The translations under genes and the position numbers were made by a program. Positions 33,859 through 43,069 of a stretch of 64,000 nucleotides of DNA are shown here, one piece after another; positions within the stretch are counted from its first letter, which is position 1, and every line of letters begins with the position of its first letter. A model generated the notes under the pieces. It was not told where the DNA came from. It did not search any database and was given only the letters and a program-made list of their open reading frames with translations. The DNA is from Lachnospiraceae bacterium 28-4 (GTDB lineage: Bacteria > Bacillota > Clostridia > Lachnospirales > Lachnospiraceae): contig KE159598.1 in assembly GCA_000403275.2 (NCBI GenBank), positions 1,349,722 to 1,413,721 of the forward strand, read 5' to 3'.

Positions 33859-35304
33859 TTAAATATCCACTAATACGATTTTTCCCTCTTCGTCATATGT
33901 AACGCGACAAGCTTTTCCATCCTGGATATTCACGCCGTATATGCGTTCCGTCCTCGTCTGTATTCCGGTTGCGTCTTCATAATATTCATAAATAATGTAA
34001 TAATCCCCGTTTTCACCGATTCGCATCACGGAATTCAGCTTATACACATTGTGTCCGCTCATTCCGCGCATATTTCCTTCCGCGTCCAGCAGGACATCCG
34101 CATGGATCAACGCCTGAACTACATTGGAAACTGCCATATCCACCGTAATATCCGTTTGCAGCCTTAACTGGTAATTACGAATAATGACATCGCTGGCAAC
34201 TCCTTCCTCACTTATGGCGATAAACTTATAAACCGATTTCCCCAACGGCATCGGAACGGCGGAAGTATACTGGATGCTGCCTGCCGTCGGATCTGAGCCG
34301 TCTGTCGTATAATAAATCGTACAATCTTCCGCCGCTTCTGCCGCGATCATATATGGTTCGTAATAATCCCCGCTGTATACAGATACTTCCGGCGCAGCAG
34401 GAACAAGCACATCTATCGTATAAGTATTCGTAACGACCTCGCTCCGAATGCCATAATCATTGATAAAACACGCCTTTACCGTATACTCTCCTGTTTCCAG
34501 GAAAATAGGAGCCGTATATACCTCGCTGTTTTCATCCGGTGTACTTTGATCCAGCGTATAATATATCTTGCCGGAAGTATTGGCACTCAGTTTTAAAGGC
34601 AGAACTTCTTCATAATTTCCCCCCACAAAGCTGAATTCCGGCGGTTTTGCAATGAATTGCTGAAATGCATTCACAATATTATCATCGCTGCAGTGAAGCA
34701 GCAGTTCATTGATCGCCTGATAATTTCCCAATTTGCTATATATGGCTATTATTTTGTCATATGCCCTTTCCAGGTCTTCCTCCGGATAGCGCTCTTCTTC
34801 CCTTACTATTTCCATTAGCGTATAAATCGCCGGCTCATCTTTTCCCTGAATATAGTAATAATCGGCCATAAGAAAGAGAATCTCGCCGTCTCCCTGATCC
34901 AGTTCATGTGCTTTTTCCAGATAGGTGATTGCCTGTACATATCTTTCCGCCTTCGCGCATTCTTTTGCTTTCCCAATCTGATAGGGTACGGAATAATTCC
35001 TGTACCAGTGAATTCCGCCAATTCCTACGCCAGCCGTAAAAATGCAGAAAAGAATAGCTGCTATGATCCATCCGTTTCTTATTCTTTTTTTTCCGGCAAG
35101 CCGCCCCTTCTTACTGTCCTTTCTTGCTTCTTCCAGCTTGGGCATCTCTTCCTGCGCCAGTTCTACAAGAAGGGTGGACAATGTCTCATTCATCTCTTTT
35201 TCGATTTCAGGCTCAAAATCCGGCACGATGCGAAATTCTTCCCCGCAATTATCGCAATATAAGTGGCCCTCTGTCCACTCATATCCGCATTTTGGACATT
35301 TCAT
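33859..35304 (-). CDS. Zinc-ribbon/TPR protein with beta-sandwich repeats
   Basis: 481 residues. The start MKCPKCGYEWTEGHLYCDNCGEEF is a zinc ribbon. A membrane segment follows near 75-97 (IIAAILFCIFTAGVGIGGIHWY), then TPR-like helices (about 105-220), and two chitobiase C-terminal-like (CHB_HEX) beta units (ISANTSGKIYYTLDQSTPDENS and AAEDCTIYYTTDGSDPTAGS). The C-terminal part has a PepSY-like look. The N-terminus faces the cytoplasm and the repeats the outside. No function is known. It overlaps the folD stop by 4 bp, so it is translationally coupled to folD. Confidence 0.8.
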   Translation of the reverse strand: MKCPKCGYEWTEGHLYCDNCGEEFRIVPDFEPEIEKEMNETLSTLLVELAQEEMPKLEEARKDSKKGRLAGKKRIRNGWIIAAILFCIFTAGVGIGGIHWYRNYSVPYQIGKAKECAKAERYVQAITYLEKAHELDQGDGEILFLMADYYYIQGKDEPAIYTLMEIVREEERYPEEDLERAYDKIIAIYSKLGNYQAINELLLHCSDDNIVNAFQQFIAKPPEFSFVGGNYEEVLPLKLSANTSGKIYYTLDQSTPDENSEVYTAPIFLETGEYTVKACFINDYGIRSEVVTNTYTIDVLVPAAPEVSVYSGDYYEPYMIAAEAAEDCTIYYTTDGSDPTAGSIQYTSAVPMPLGKSVYKFIAISEEGVASDVIIRNYQLRLQTDITVDMAVSNVVQALIHADVLLDAEGNMRGMSGHNVYKLNSVMRIGENGDYYIIYEYYEDATGIQTRTERIYGVNIQDGKACRVTYDEEGKIVLVDI

Positions 35305-36137
35305 AAATACATCTCCACACAGTTATTCATCAGCATCGCTATCGTCATAGGTCCTACCCCTCCCGGCACAGGCGTAATTGCGCTGCATACCGGCGCAACG
35401 TCATCATAATCCACATCGCCGCATAGCTTGTTTTCCGCATTCCGGTGAATACCCACATCAATAACGACAGCTCCCTCTTTTACATATTCCTTCGTAATCA
35501 TTTTCGGTTTTCCCACAGCCACGATCAAAATATCCGCCCGCTTCGTCACTTCTTTCAAATTTCTCGTTTTAGAATGGGCTATTGTAACCGTTCCGTTTTC
35601 ACGCAAAAGCAATAATGCCATCGGTTTTCCAACAATATTGCTCCTGCCGACCACAACGCATTCCTTTCCGGCGATCTCAATGCCGGAACGTTTCAGAAGC
35701 TGTATGATTCCTGCCGGTGTACAAGATACGAAGCCCGGCTGTCCGATACAGAGCCTTCCCACGCTCTCAGGATGAAAACCATCCACATCTTTTTCTGGCC
35801 GGATCGCTTCGATTACCGTATTTTCATCGATATGGGACGGAAGCGGCAGCTGAACCAATATCCCGTTCACATCTTCTCTCCCGTTCAATTCCTCAACAAG
35901 CGCAAGCAATTCTTCCTGCGTGGTTTCTTCCTCCAGTTCATAGGCCAGGGAACGGATGCCGATATAGGCACACGCCTTTTTTTTGTTTCCTACATATACG
36001 CTGGAAGCCGGATCCTTTCCCACCTGTATAACGGCAAGAGTGGTTTTTATGCCTTTTTCTCCCATTGCCGCTACCTTTTCCTTCAGCTCTTCTTTTATCT
36101 GCGCCGATATTTTTTTCCCATCTATGATATTCGCCAT
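35301..36137 (-). CDS. folD: Bifunctional methylene-THF dehydrogenase / methenyl-THF cyclohydrolase
   Basis: A 278-residue one-carbon enzyme interconverting 5,10-methylene-, 5,10-methenyl- and 10-formyl-tetrahydrofolate with NADP(H). YVGNKKKACAYIGI (catalytic Lys near 56), the Q-L-P-L-P motif near 98, DVDGFHPESVGRL near 120, VVGRSNIVGKPMALLLL near 163 and PGGVGPMTIAML near 260 are diagnostic. I use the ATG at 36137 (GGAAAG upstream); the frame extends to 36197 but that part is the structured leader motif. It lies between fhs and a zinc-ribbon/TPR gene, forming a folate one-carbon pair with fhs. Confidence 0.96.
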   Translation of the reverse strand: MANIIDGKKISAQIKEELKEKVAAMGEKGIKTTLAVIQVGKDPASSVYVGNKKKACAYIGIRSLAYELEEETTQEELLALVEELNGREDVNGILVQLPLPSHIDENTVIEAIRPEKDVDGFHPESVGRLCIGQPGFVSCTPAGIIQLLKRSGIEIAGKECVVVGRSNIVGKPMALLLLRENGTVTIAHSKTRNLKEVTKRADILIVAVGKPKMITKEYVKEGAVVIDVGIHRNAENKLCGDVDYDDVAPVCSAITPVPGGVGPMTIAMLMNNCVEMYL

Positions 36138-36148
36138 TTTTTCTTTCC

Positions 36149-36226
36149 ATTTCTGCGCGGCTTTTGCCTCAGCTTTATTGATGCAGCGTATTCGCAAGTT
36201 TGTGGATGCCGCACAGACACAAACTT
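36149..36226 (-). promoter_or_regulatory. Structured 5' leader motif, copy 2 (folD)
   Basis: The second copy of the 78-bp leader, ending 11 bp before the folD start with the ribosome binding site in between. The 9-bp AAGTTTGTG/CACAAACTT stem is unchanged. The loop octamer is TGTGCGGC instead of TGCGCGGC, which still pairs with GCCGCGCA through a G-U pair. It does not resemble the known tetrahydrofolate riboswitch. Confidence 0.65.
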
Positions 36227-36253
36227 GGATTTTACTTCCGCAACGCTCCCCGC

Positions 36254-37924
36254 TTAAAACAGTCCGGTGATTACTCCATCCTCGCTTACATCAATCCTCA
36301 CTGCCGCCGGTTCCTTCGGCAGCCCCGGCATTGTCATGACAGCACCCGTCAATACTACCACAAATCCTGCCCCTGCCGATACGTACATCTCCCTCACATT
36401 AACCGTAAATCCTTCCGGCCTTCCCAAAAGATCCGGATCATCCGATAAGGAATACTGGGTCTTTGCCATACATACCGGAAGATTTCCAAAGCCGAGAGAT
36501 TCCAGCTGTTTCATTTGTTTTTGGGCCGCTGCCCCATAGCTCACCCCGGCCGCTCCATAAATTTCTTTTGCTACCGTTTCTATCTTTTCCTGTAAAGAAA
36601 GAGCATCCTCATATAAGACATGGAAATTACTTTCCTTCTTTTCCAACGTTTCCAATACCTTTTCGGCCAGCGCAATACCTCCCTCGCCGCCCTTTTCCCA
36701 TACTTGGGAAATGGCAAATTCACAGCCTCTTTTTTCGCAAAAATCTCTTACGAACCCAATTTCCTCCCCGGTATCTGTCAGGAAAGAATTTAACGTCACT
36801 ATTACCGGTACGCCGTATTTCTGTAAATTTTCTATATGCTTTTCCAGATTGGCAATCCCTTTCTCCAAAGCCTCCCGGTTTTCCTTGCCAAGATCCTGCT
36901 TCGCCACGCCGCCGTTATATTTCAAAGCCCGCACCGTAGCTACCAGAACTGCGGCATCCGCTTTCAGCCCGCCGATGCGGCATTTAATATCGAAAAATTT
37001 CTCCGCGCCGAGATCCGCGCCAAATCCCGCTTCCGTCACGACATAATCCGCCATCTTCAAAGCCGCTTTCGTCGCCCTTACGGAATTGCAGCCATGCGCG
37101 ATATTTGCAAAAGGCCCTCCGTGTACTAAAACGGGCGTATGTTCCAAAGTCTGTATCAGATTGGGCTTCAAGGCATCTTTTAGGAGCGCCGCCATAGCGC
37201 CCACTGCCTGTAGATCGCCGGCAGTCACCGGCTTTCCCTCATAGTTATAAGCAACGACCATTCTTCCCAGCCGTTGTTTCATATCTTCCATATCTTCCGC
37301 CAGGCAAAGCACTGCCATGATCTCGGATGCCACGGTTATCACAAAATGATCTTCCCTTACCGTACCGTCCATTTTGCTTCCAAGTCCCACCACCACATTG
37401 CGGAGTACTCTGTCGTTCATATCCAGGCATCTTTTCCATACGACCTGGCGGGTATCTATGCCAAGTGTATTCCCCTGCTGAATATGATTATCCAGCATGG
37501 CGGCCAGCAAATTGTTGGCAGAAGTGATCGCATGAAAATCTCCGGTAAAATGCAGATTCAGATCTTCCATCGGTACTGCTTGGGCATAACCGCCTCCTGC
37601 CGCACCGCCTTTCAACCCAAAGCAGGGGCCAAGAGAAGGTTCCCGCAAAGCGATGACCGCTCTCTTTCCCATCTTCCCGAGCGCCTGGCCAAGCCCTACG
37701 CTGGTAGTCGTCTTTCCCTCTCCTGCCGGAGTCGGATTGATCGCCGTTACAAGAATCAACTTTCCTTCCGGATCGCCCTTTCTTTTTTCCAAATACGAAT
37801 CCGAAATCTTTGCCTTATATTTCCCGTACAACTCCAAATCATCCGCATCGATCCCAAGCTTTGCCGCCACTTCCGTAATCGGCTCCATCACCGCCTCCTG
37901 GGCAATCTGAATATCTGTTTTCAT
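36254..37924 (-). CDS. fhs: Formate-tetrahydrofolate ligase
   Basis: A 556-residue ATP-dependent 10-formyl-THF synthetase of full length. The ATP loop is [18 protein letters not shown] near 68-85, followed by [22 protein letters not shown] near 94-115, which binds substrate, and the conserved [14 protein letters not shown] near 270. It activates formate for the folate pathway, used in purine synthesis and, in acetogens, the Wood-Ljungdahl methyl branch. It is next to folD; ftsK/spoIIIE ends 3 bp before its start. Confidence 0.97.
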   Translation of the reverse strand: MKTDIQIAQEAVMEPITEVAAKLGIDADDLELYGKYKAKISDSYLEKRKGDPEGKLILVTAINPTPAGEGKTTTSVGLGQALGKMGKRAVIALREPSLGPCFGLKGGAAGGGYAQAVPMEDLNLHFTGDFHAITSANNLLAAMLDNHIQQGNTLGIDTRQVVWKRCLDMNDRVLRNVVVGLGSKMDGTVREDHFVITVASEIMAVLCLAEDMEDMKQRLGRMVVAYNYEGKPVTAGDLQAVGAMAALLKDALKPNLIQTLEHTPVLVHGGPFANIAHGCNSVRATKAALKMADYVVTEAGFGADLGAEKFFDIKCRIGGLKADAAVLVATVRALKYNGGVAKQDLGKENREALEKGIANLEKHIENLQKYGVPVIVTLNSFLTDTGEEIGFVRDFCEKRGCEFAISQVWEKGGEGGIALAEKVLETLEKKESNFHVLYEDALSLQEKIETVAKEIYGAAGVSYGAAAQKQMKQLESLGFGNLPVCMAKTQYSLSDDPDLLGRPEGFTVNVREMYVSAGAGFVVVLTGAVMTMPGLPKEPAAVRIDVSEDGVITGLF

Positions 37925-37927
37925 AAT

Positions 37928-40684
37928 TTATTCCCTTTCCTCTGTCAGCTGTTCAAATTCTTCCATACTCATCAGGACTTTTCTCGGTTTCGTTCCTTCC
38001 TCTTCGCCGACGACTCCTGCCTCGCATAGCTGATCCATAATGCGAGCCGCACGGTTAAAACCGATCTTCAACACTCTTTGCAGCATACCAATAGACGCTT
38101 TCTCTTTCTCGATGATGATTCTTCCCGCCTCCGTAAAATATTGATCCCGTCCGCCTCCTTCGCTGTTTCCTCCGGGAACGGATCCGGCTCCTGCATCGAT
38201 CGTCTGTATTTTCTCCTGTACGTCTTCACTGTATATGTTTCCGATGGCCTGATTTTTCAGGAAATCCACTACATCCGATACCTCAGAATCAGAAACAAAT
38301 GCCCCCTGTATCCTGGCCGGTTTCGGATAGCCCTGGGGATAAAAGAGCATATCTCCCTTTCCAAGCAGCTTCTCCGCCCCGTTCATATCCAATATGGTAC
38401 GGGAATCCACACCGCTTGATACGGCAAAGGCTACGCGGCTCGGCATGTTCGCCTTAATCAATCCGGTGATAACATCCACCGAGGGCCGCTGGGTGGCGAT
38501 AATCAAGTGTATCCCCGCCGCCCTGGCCAACTGGGCCAGACGGCAAATGGATTCTTCCACTTCCCCCGGAGACACCATCATAAGATCCGCAAGTTCGTCC
38601 ACGATAATAACAATCTGCGGCATCTTCCCCGGAGCATCTCCTCCTTTCATGGATTCTACTGCTTTATTATATCCTTTCAGATCTCTTACGTTAAAATCCG
38701 CAAATTTTTTGTATCGTTCCGTCATCTCCGCCACGCCCCAATGAAGGGCCGCCGCCGCTTTCTTCGGATCCGTTACCACAGGGATCAGCAAATGGGGAAT
38801 TCCGTTATATACGCTCAGTTCCACCACCTTCGGGTCCACCATAATCAGCTTTACATCATCAGGATGGGCTTTATATAAAATACTCATAATCAGCGTATTG
38901 ATGCATACGGACTTTCCTGATCCGGTGGAACCTGCGATCAGCATATGGGGCATCTTCGCAATATCCGCCACCACTGTTTTCCCTCCGATATCCTTGCCCA
39001 CTGCAAAAGACAGGTTGGAAGGAAAGGACTGAAATTCCCCGGACTCCAGCAAATCCCTGAGAGGCACCGCCGAATTCTCTTTATTCGGTACCTCGATGCC
39101 CACCGCCGCTTTTCCCGGTATCGGGGCTTCGATTCTGATATCCGTAGCCGCCAGATTCAGTTTAATATCATCCGCCAGTCCTACGATCTTGCTCACCTTC
39201 ACGCCCTGCTCCGGCTGCAGCTCATATCTCGTAACTGTAGGCCCCTGGCTGATATCCGTGATCGTTACTCTCACCCCAAAAGTGGCAAGCGTCTTCTGCA
39301 AATGGATCGCCGTTTCCTTTAATTGCGTGGAAGAAGCAGCATTTCCTTTGTTTTCCCCCTTTTTTAATAAATTTAAAGAAGGGAACATATATTTTTTCGG
39401 TACTGCCTCTTTCTTATTCTGTATTTCCATATCCTGCGGCGTCTTCTTTTCGTCCGCCGCCCTGGAGCTGTTCTCCGGCAGCCTTGCCTCAGGCCTGATT
39501 CTTGTATTTCTGTTGGAGTTCTGCTCCCTTATCTCTTCTCCCGCCGGTATTTCCATCGGTACTTCCGTCGGTATTTCCGTCGGTTCTATTCTGTAAGCTT
39601 CCGTCTCCTGCCTTTTTTCTTCCTCCATTCCCTCTGTGCGCCCATTCGCCGTAATATGTATTCTGTCATATTCGCTGGAATGGAGTCCTGCGCTGCTTTC
39701 CACACTCCTGACAGCAATATTTTCCATAAGGGCATTGGTTTCGCTGGCCACATTTGCTGTCTGCGCTCCGTCTCGGTCCAAATCATTCAGTATAATCTCG
39801 TGAATGTCATCCCTGACAGATGCAGCTTCCGCTTCTTCTATCGTCACAGCGCCCTTTTCCACTTCTTTTTTCGGTTTTTTCTTTTCTGTGGAAAGCGTTG
39901 TATCCAACATTACGCCGGACACTTTTTTATCCATTCGGAGTATCTTCTCGTCTTCTTTTTCCTCTTCCATAATGCGCCTGTTCTCTTCTCTCTTCCGGCG
40001 CATCTCCTGCTGTTCCTGTCTCCTCTGCTGCGCCCGCTCTCTCCGGGCATAGGTTTCCTCCCTTGTCCTCTCATAAACTTTTTGTCCGCCGGTCTTCACC
40101 CCTCTGACAAAAGATTTCTCGGTCAAAATGACGAGACAGATTACTGTCAGCACAACCAGCAGAAGCACCGTGCCTACCATGGACAGGGAACGGAAACTAA
40201 GGAATGCCAGCGTTCCAGCCAACACCCCGCCTCCGCTATGGTTTTGGCTGCATCTTTCATAAATTTCCTTTACCTGATAAACGGAATTCTCATTCCAGGC
40301 CCCCGCCGCCAGATCACATACCATTCCGATAATCAGGAACAAAATCACTGCCGCCGCCAGCTTCCCTGCGGCGATCATGCTTCCCCTGTTGGAAATGCCG
40401 AAAGCCACCGCCAGGAACAGCAAGATGGGGGCAATATAGGCGGGAATACCCAACAAGCCGAACATGACATCGCTTATGATATTCCCTGCCGTTCCTACTA
40501 TTCCAAAATTACATAAGAATAAAAAAACTGCCAGCGCAAATACGCCAATCAGTACCGCTTCATTTTTAATTGCACTATCTATGGGCTTGGCCTGTCTGGT
40601 TCTTCTGCCGTTTCTGCCAGCCCCGGATCTTCCCGGCGTTTTTTTCCGCCCTGATCCGCTTCTCTTCCTCTGTCCGGATGCCAT
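37928..40684 (-). CDS. DNA translocase FtsK/SpoIIIE
   Basis: A 918-residue DNA pump. Four N-terminal membrane helices (about 40-195) are followed by a long charged linker (about 200-450), then the motor with Walker A GSTGSGKSVCINT near 575 and Walker B IVIIVDELADLMM near 675. The C-terminal winged-helix gamma domain is about 850-918 (IGMLQRVLKIGFNRAARIMDQLCEAGVV). Motors of this type move chromosome ends through the septum in division or sporulation. I cannot decide between the FtsK-like and SpoIIIE roles from sequence. It lies upstream of fhs and downstream of tepA, an order common in this group. Confidence 0.95.
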   Translation of the reverse strand: MASGQRKRSGSGRKKTPGRSGAGRNGRRTRQAKPIDSAIKNEAVLIGVFALAVFLFLCNFGIVGTAGNIISDVMFGLLGIPAYIAPILLFLAVAFGISNRGSMIAAGKLAAAVILFLIIGMVCDLAAGAWNENSVYQVKEIYERCSQNHSGGGVLAGTLAFLSFRSLSMVGTVLLLVVLTVICLVILTEKSFVRGVKTGGQKVYERTREETYARRERAQQRRQEQQEMRRKREENRRIMEEEKEDEKILRMDKKVSGVMLDTTLSTEKKKPKKEVEKGAVTIEEAEAASVRDDIHEIILNDLDRDGAQTANVASETNALMENIAVRSVESSAGLHSSEYDRIHITANGRTEGMEEEKRQETEAYRIEPTEIPTEVPMEIPAGEEIREQNSNRNTRIRPEARLPENSSRAADEKKTPQDMEIQNKKEAVPKKYMFPSLNLLKKGENKGNAASSTQLKETAIHLQKTLATFGVRVTITDISQGPTVTRYELQPEQGVKVSKIVGLADDIKLNLAATDIRIEAPIPGKAAVGIEVPNKENSAVPLRDLLESGEFQSFPSNLSFAVGKDIGGKTVVADIAKMPHMLIAGSTGSGKSVCINTLIMSILYKAHPDDVKLIMVDPKVVELSVYNGIPHLLIPVVTDPKKAAAALHWGVAEMTERYKKFADFNVRDLKGYNKAVESMKGGDAPGKMPQIVIIVDELADLMMVSPGEVEESICRLAQLARAAGIHLIIATQRPSVDVITGLIKANMPSRVAFAVSSGVDSRTILDMNGAEKLLGKGDMLFYPQGYPKPARIQGAFVSDSEVSDVVDFLKNQAIGNIYSEDVQEKIQTIDAGAGSVPGGNSEGGGRDQYFTEAGRIIIEKEKASIGMLQRVLKIGFNRAARIMDQLCEAGVVGEEEGTKPRKVLMSMEEFEQLTEERE

Positions 40685-40744
40685 ATCTCATCCTCCGTTT
40701 CTGAATCCGCCTGTTTTAACTTATATAGTATAGCATCTGGTCGG

Positions 40745-41476
40745 TTACTTGTCACCAATCATTTCATGCAGATGCTGCATTGCCTCTTTGATTCCCCCCA
40801 CTTCGTTGATAATTCCTTCGTTGACGGCTTCCTGCCCTACCAATATCGTTCCCACATCCTTTGTCAGTACTCCGGTCTCCATCATCAGCTCTTCCAGCCT
40901 CGTCTTGCTTATCTTGCAATGACTGCATACAAATCCCGTGATCCGATTCTGTATTTGCTTAAAATAGTCAAAGGTCTGCGGGACGCCGATCACCATGCCA
41001 TTCATCCTCACCGGATGGATCACCATCGTTCCCGTAGGCACAATATAGGAATAATCAGTGCTTGCCGCAATCGGGACGCCGATGGAATGGCTTCCTCCAA
41101 GTACCAGCGACACCGTGGGCTTGCTCAAAGAAGCTATCATCTCCGCAATGGCCAGCCCCGCTTCCACATCCCCGCCCATGGTGTTGAGCAGGATCAGAAG
41201 TCCATCCACTTCACAGCTGTCTTCGATCGCCGCCAATTCCGGCAAGATATGCTCGTATTTGGTCGTTTTGGAAGTGCCGTTCAGATTATCATGTCCTTCC
41301 ACTTCTCCAATAATGGTAATGAGATGGATTTTATGTTTTTTATCGTTCTTATCCAGCGTGACCTGGCCGGTATTTTCGATCCGGTCCTCCCGGTGTTTTT
41401 CCTCCTCTGTCTTTTTCCCCTCGTTCTTTTCCTTTGTATCCGCATTTTTTGTATTCTTTGATTTCTGATTTCCCAT
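40745..41476 (-). CDS. tepA: TepA-like ClpP-fold serine protease
   Basis: A 243-residue ClpP-class protein. After a charged N-terminus, NTMGGDVEAGLAIAEMIASL and LGGSHSIGVPIAAS (catalytic-type Ser of GGSHSIG) give the active-site region, with HPVRMNG further on. This matches the translocation-enhancing protein TepA/YmfB, which lies next to ftsK/spoIIIE in many Firmicutes. The start at 41476 is preferred because GGAGG lies 5 bp before it; 41488 has none. It probably degrades signal peptides or small proteins in the cytoplasm. Confidence 0.88.
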   Translation of the reverse strand: MGNQKSKNTKNADTKEKNEGKKTEEEKHREDRIENTGQVTLDKNDKKHKIHLITIIGEVEGHDNLNGTSKTTKYEHILPELAAIEDSCEVDGLLILLNTMGGDVEAGLAIAEMIASLSKPTVSLVLGGSHSIGVPIAASTDYSYIVPTGTMVIHPVRMNGMVIGVPQTFDYFKQIQNRITGFVCSHCKISKTRLEELMMETGVLTKDVGTILVGQEAVNEGIINEVGGIKEAMQHLHEMIGDK

Positions 41477-41562
41477 GTAAACCTCCATACCAAAATTTTA
41501 TGATTATGATTTCAGTCTTTAGTTTGTATAGTAATACGGTTTTTATACAAGCGAACACAATA

Positions 41563-43047
41563 TTAAATATCAAAATCGTCCGATTCATCCACCGGAACAT
41601 CGAACTTCATTTTATCCCATTCCACCAGCCGGTCGAAATCCATTTCCCGCCGCACATGTTTTTTCGGAAGGGGGAGAGGATTTTCAATCAGTTTCACCCC
41701 TGTTGTCTTTTCCTCCTCTTCCTCGTCCGCCTGATCCATGTCTTCCAGAACAAGATCCGGTACCTTTGCCTTCACCGGCTGCCCCGGCTCCCGGCAGACG
41801 CCCATGGAAGCTATTCCCAATCCCGCCGGAACGGCCCATGCGAACGCAAAAAGTACATGATAGCCAAACGGACCCGAAAGCCCTATATGGAATGCGGCTG
41901 CCGCCAGCAAAAGAAGGGTCCATACCTCAGGCTCCTGTCTCCGCTCTTTGCGGAACCAGAAACCGGCTGCCATAAGCATATTTCCAAAACAAAGAGCCGA
42001 TCCAATGAACGGATCGCTTTCCGGCCCGGACAGAATCCATGCGCTTCCTCTCCAGGAATACAATCCGAGCCATGTATTCCATATGCTCTCTAATGAAAGA
42101 CCGGATAGCGCGGCATCCAATGCGAGGCAGAAAACCATGCCTCCCGCAGCTCCCAGCAGACAGAAAAGAAGTTCCTTGCCGCTGTCCCGCCGCTTTTCTT
42201 TCCGCGCCTCCTCTTCCCCGTCCTCTTTCTTCGCTTTTTTTATGCAGAGCCAGCCAGCAAACAAAGACAAAAGCCAGCCTGAAATATCAAGAAAGCCCAT
42301 GACTCCGATATAAATTCCCGCCAGCAAAAAAGCAATGCGGGAACCTGTTCTCCCTTTCGCCATTCCGCATTGCCCGATTAGAAAAACACCCAAGGCCCAT
42401 AGGAAAAAATAAAATGTTTCCGGCTCCAGCTCATATATTTTCCCCGTATAAGATGGCAAAAATGCCAGAATTGCCACACTCCAAAAAGCTTCCGTCTTCC
42501 CGGCCATCCTTCGGATTCCCAAATAAAGCAGCAACAACGACAATGCCTGAAGCGCCGCCTGCAGCACCAGTCCGGCCGCTGCCTTATTGCCGCTGAAAGA
42601 AAATAGCGTTGAAAGAACCGCCGCATAACAATAAGAAGCGCCATGAGCAAGACTTGGCACTCCTCCCGCATTGTTTATAAAAGCCATATCATAATATATA
42701 CTGTCCTTTGGTACACCAGTATTTTTTAATAACTGCATCCGGTAAGCAACAGATGCCGCCAATAAACATACCACTGAAAAAATTTCCAAAGCCTGTCGGA
42801 AACGCGCACTTTTCCACACCTTTCCTTCCGAAACCATTCCTGCAAATATGCCGGCCGTTTTATGTCCGGCAAACCAGCAGACCACCGCCAAAACCGCAGC
42901 CAGGAAAACCAGGCTTACAGCCGTATACTGGTTGCCCCTCAACAGCGCAGCACTTGCCGCAGGCAGATAAGCTGCGGCAAATGCTGCCGTAATGATCACA
43001 AAAGACATCCATTCCAGATAACTGAACCATGTTTTTCTCATTCCCAC
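41563..43047 (-). CDS. Polytopic membrane protein, glycosyltransferase-39-like
   Basis: 494 residues with about ten to eleven membrane spans between 15 and 425, and a cytoplasmic acidic C-terminal tail (about 430-494) ending in REMDFDRLVEWDKMKFDVPVDESDDFDI. Tail sequences of this type occur in clostridial glycosyltransferase-like membrane proteins. The pattern of loops (GASYCYAAVLSTLFSFSGNKAAAGL, ELEPETFYFFLWALGVF) resembles GT-C/PMT-family enzymes using lipid-linked sugars, but I do not see the catalytic DE motif clearly. The substrate is unknown. It lies between metY and tepA. Confidence 0.65.
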   Translation of the reverse strand: MGMRKTWFSYLEWMSFVIITAAFAAAYLPAASAALLRGNQYTAVSLVFLAAVLAVVCWFAGHKTAGIFAGMVSEGKVWKSARFRQALEIFSVVCLLAASVAYRMQLLKNTGVPKDSIYYDMAFINNAGGVPSLAHGASYCYAAVLSTLFSFSGNKAAAGLVLQAALQALSLLLLYLGIRRMAGKTEAFWSVAILAFLPSYTGKIYELEPETFYFFLWALGVFLIGQCGMAKGRTGSRIAFLLAGIYIGVMGFLDISGWLLSLFAGWLCIKKAKKEDGEEEARKEKRRDSGKELLFCLLGAAGGMVFCLALDAALSGLSLESIWNTWLGLYSWRGSAWILSGPESDPFIGSALCFGNMLMAAGFWFRKERRQEPEVWTLLLLAAAAFHIGLSGPFGYHVLFAFAWAVPAGLGIASMGVCREPGQPVKAKVPDLVLEDMDQADEEEEEKTTGVKLIENPLPLPKKHVRREMDFDRLVEWDKMKFDVPVDESDDFDI

Positions 43048-43069
43048 GTAACCTCCATGCTGCCGCGGT

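Noticed and set aside
36149-36226. Known tetrahydrofolate riboswitch upstream of folD
   Set aside because: The consensus core sequences are not present, and the same leader precedes a gene with no folate link.
39656-40516. 286-aa plus-strand frame opposite ftsK/spoIIIE
   Set aside because: Antisense shadow of the translocase linker and membrane domain; no domain recognised.
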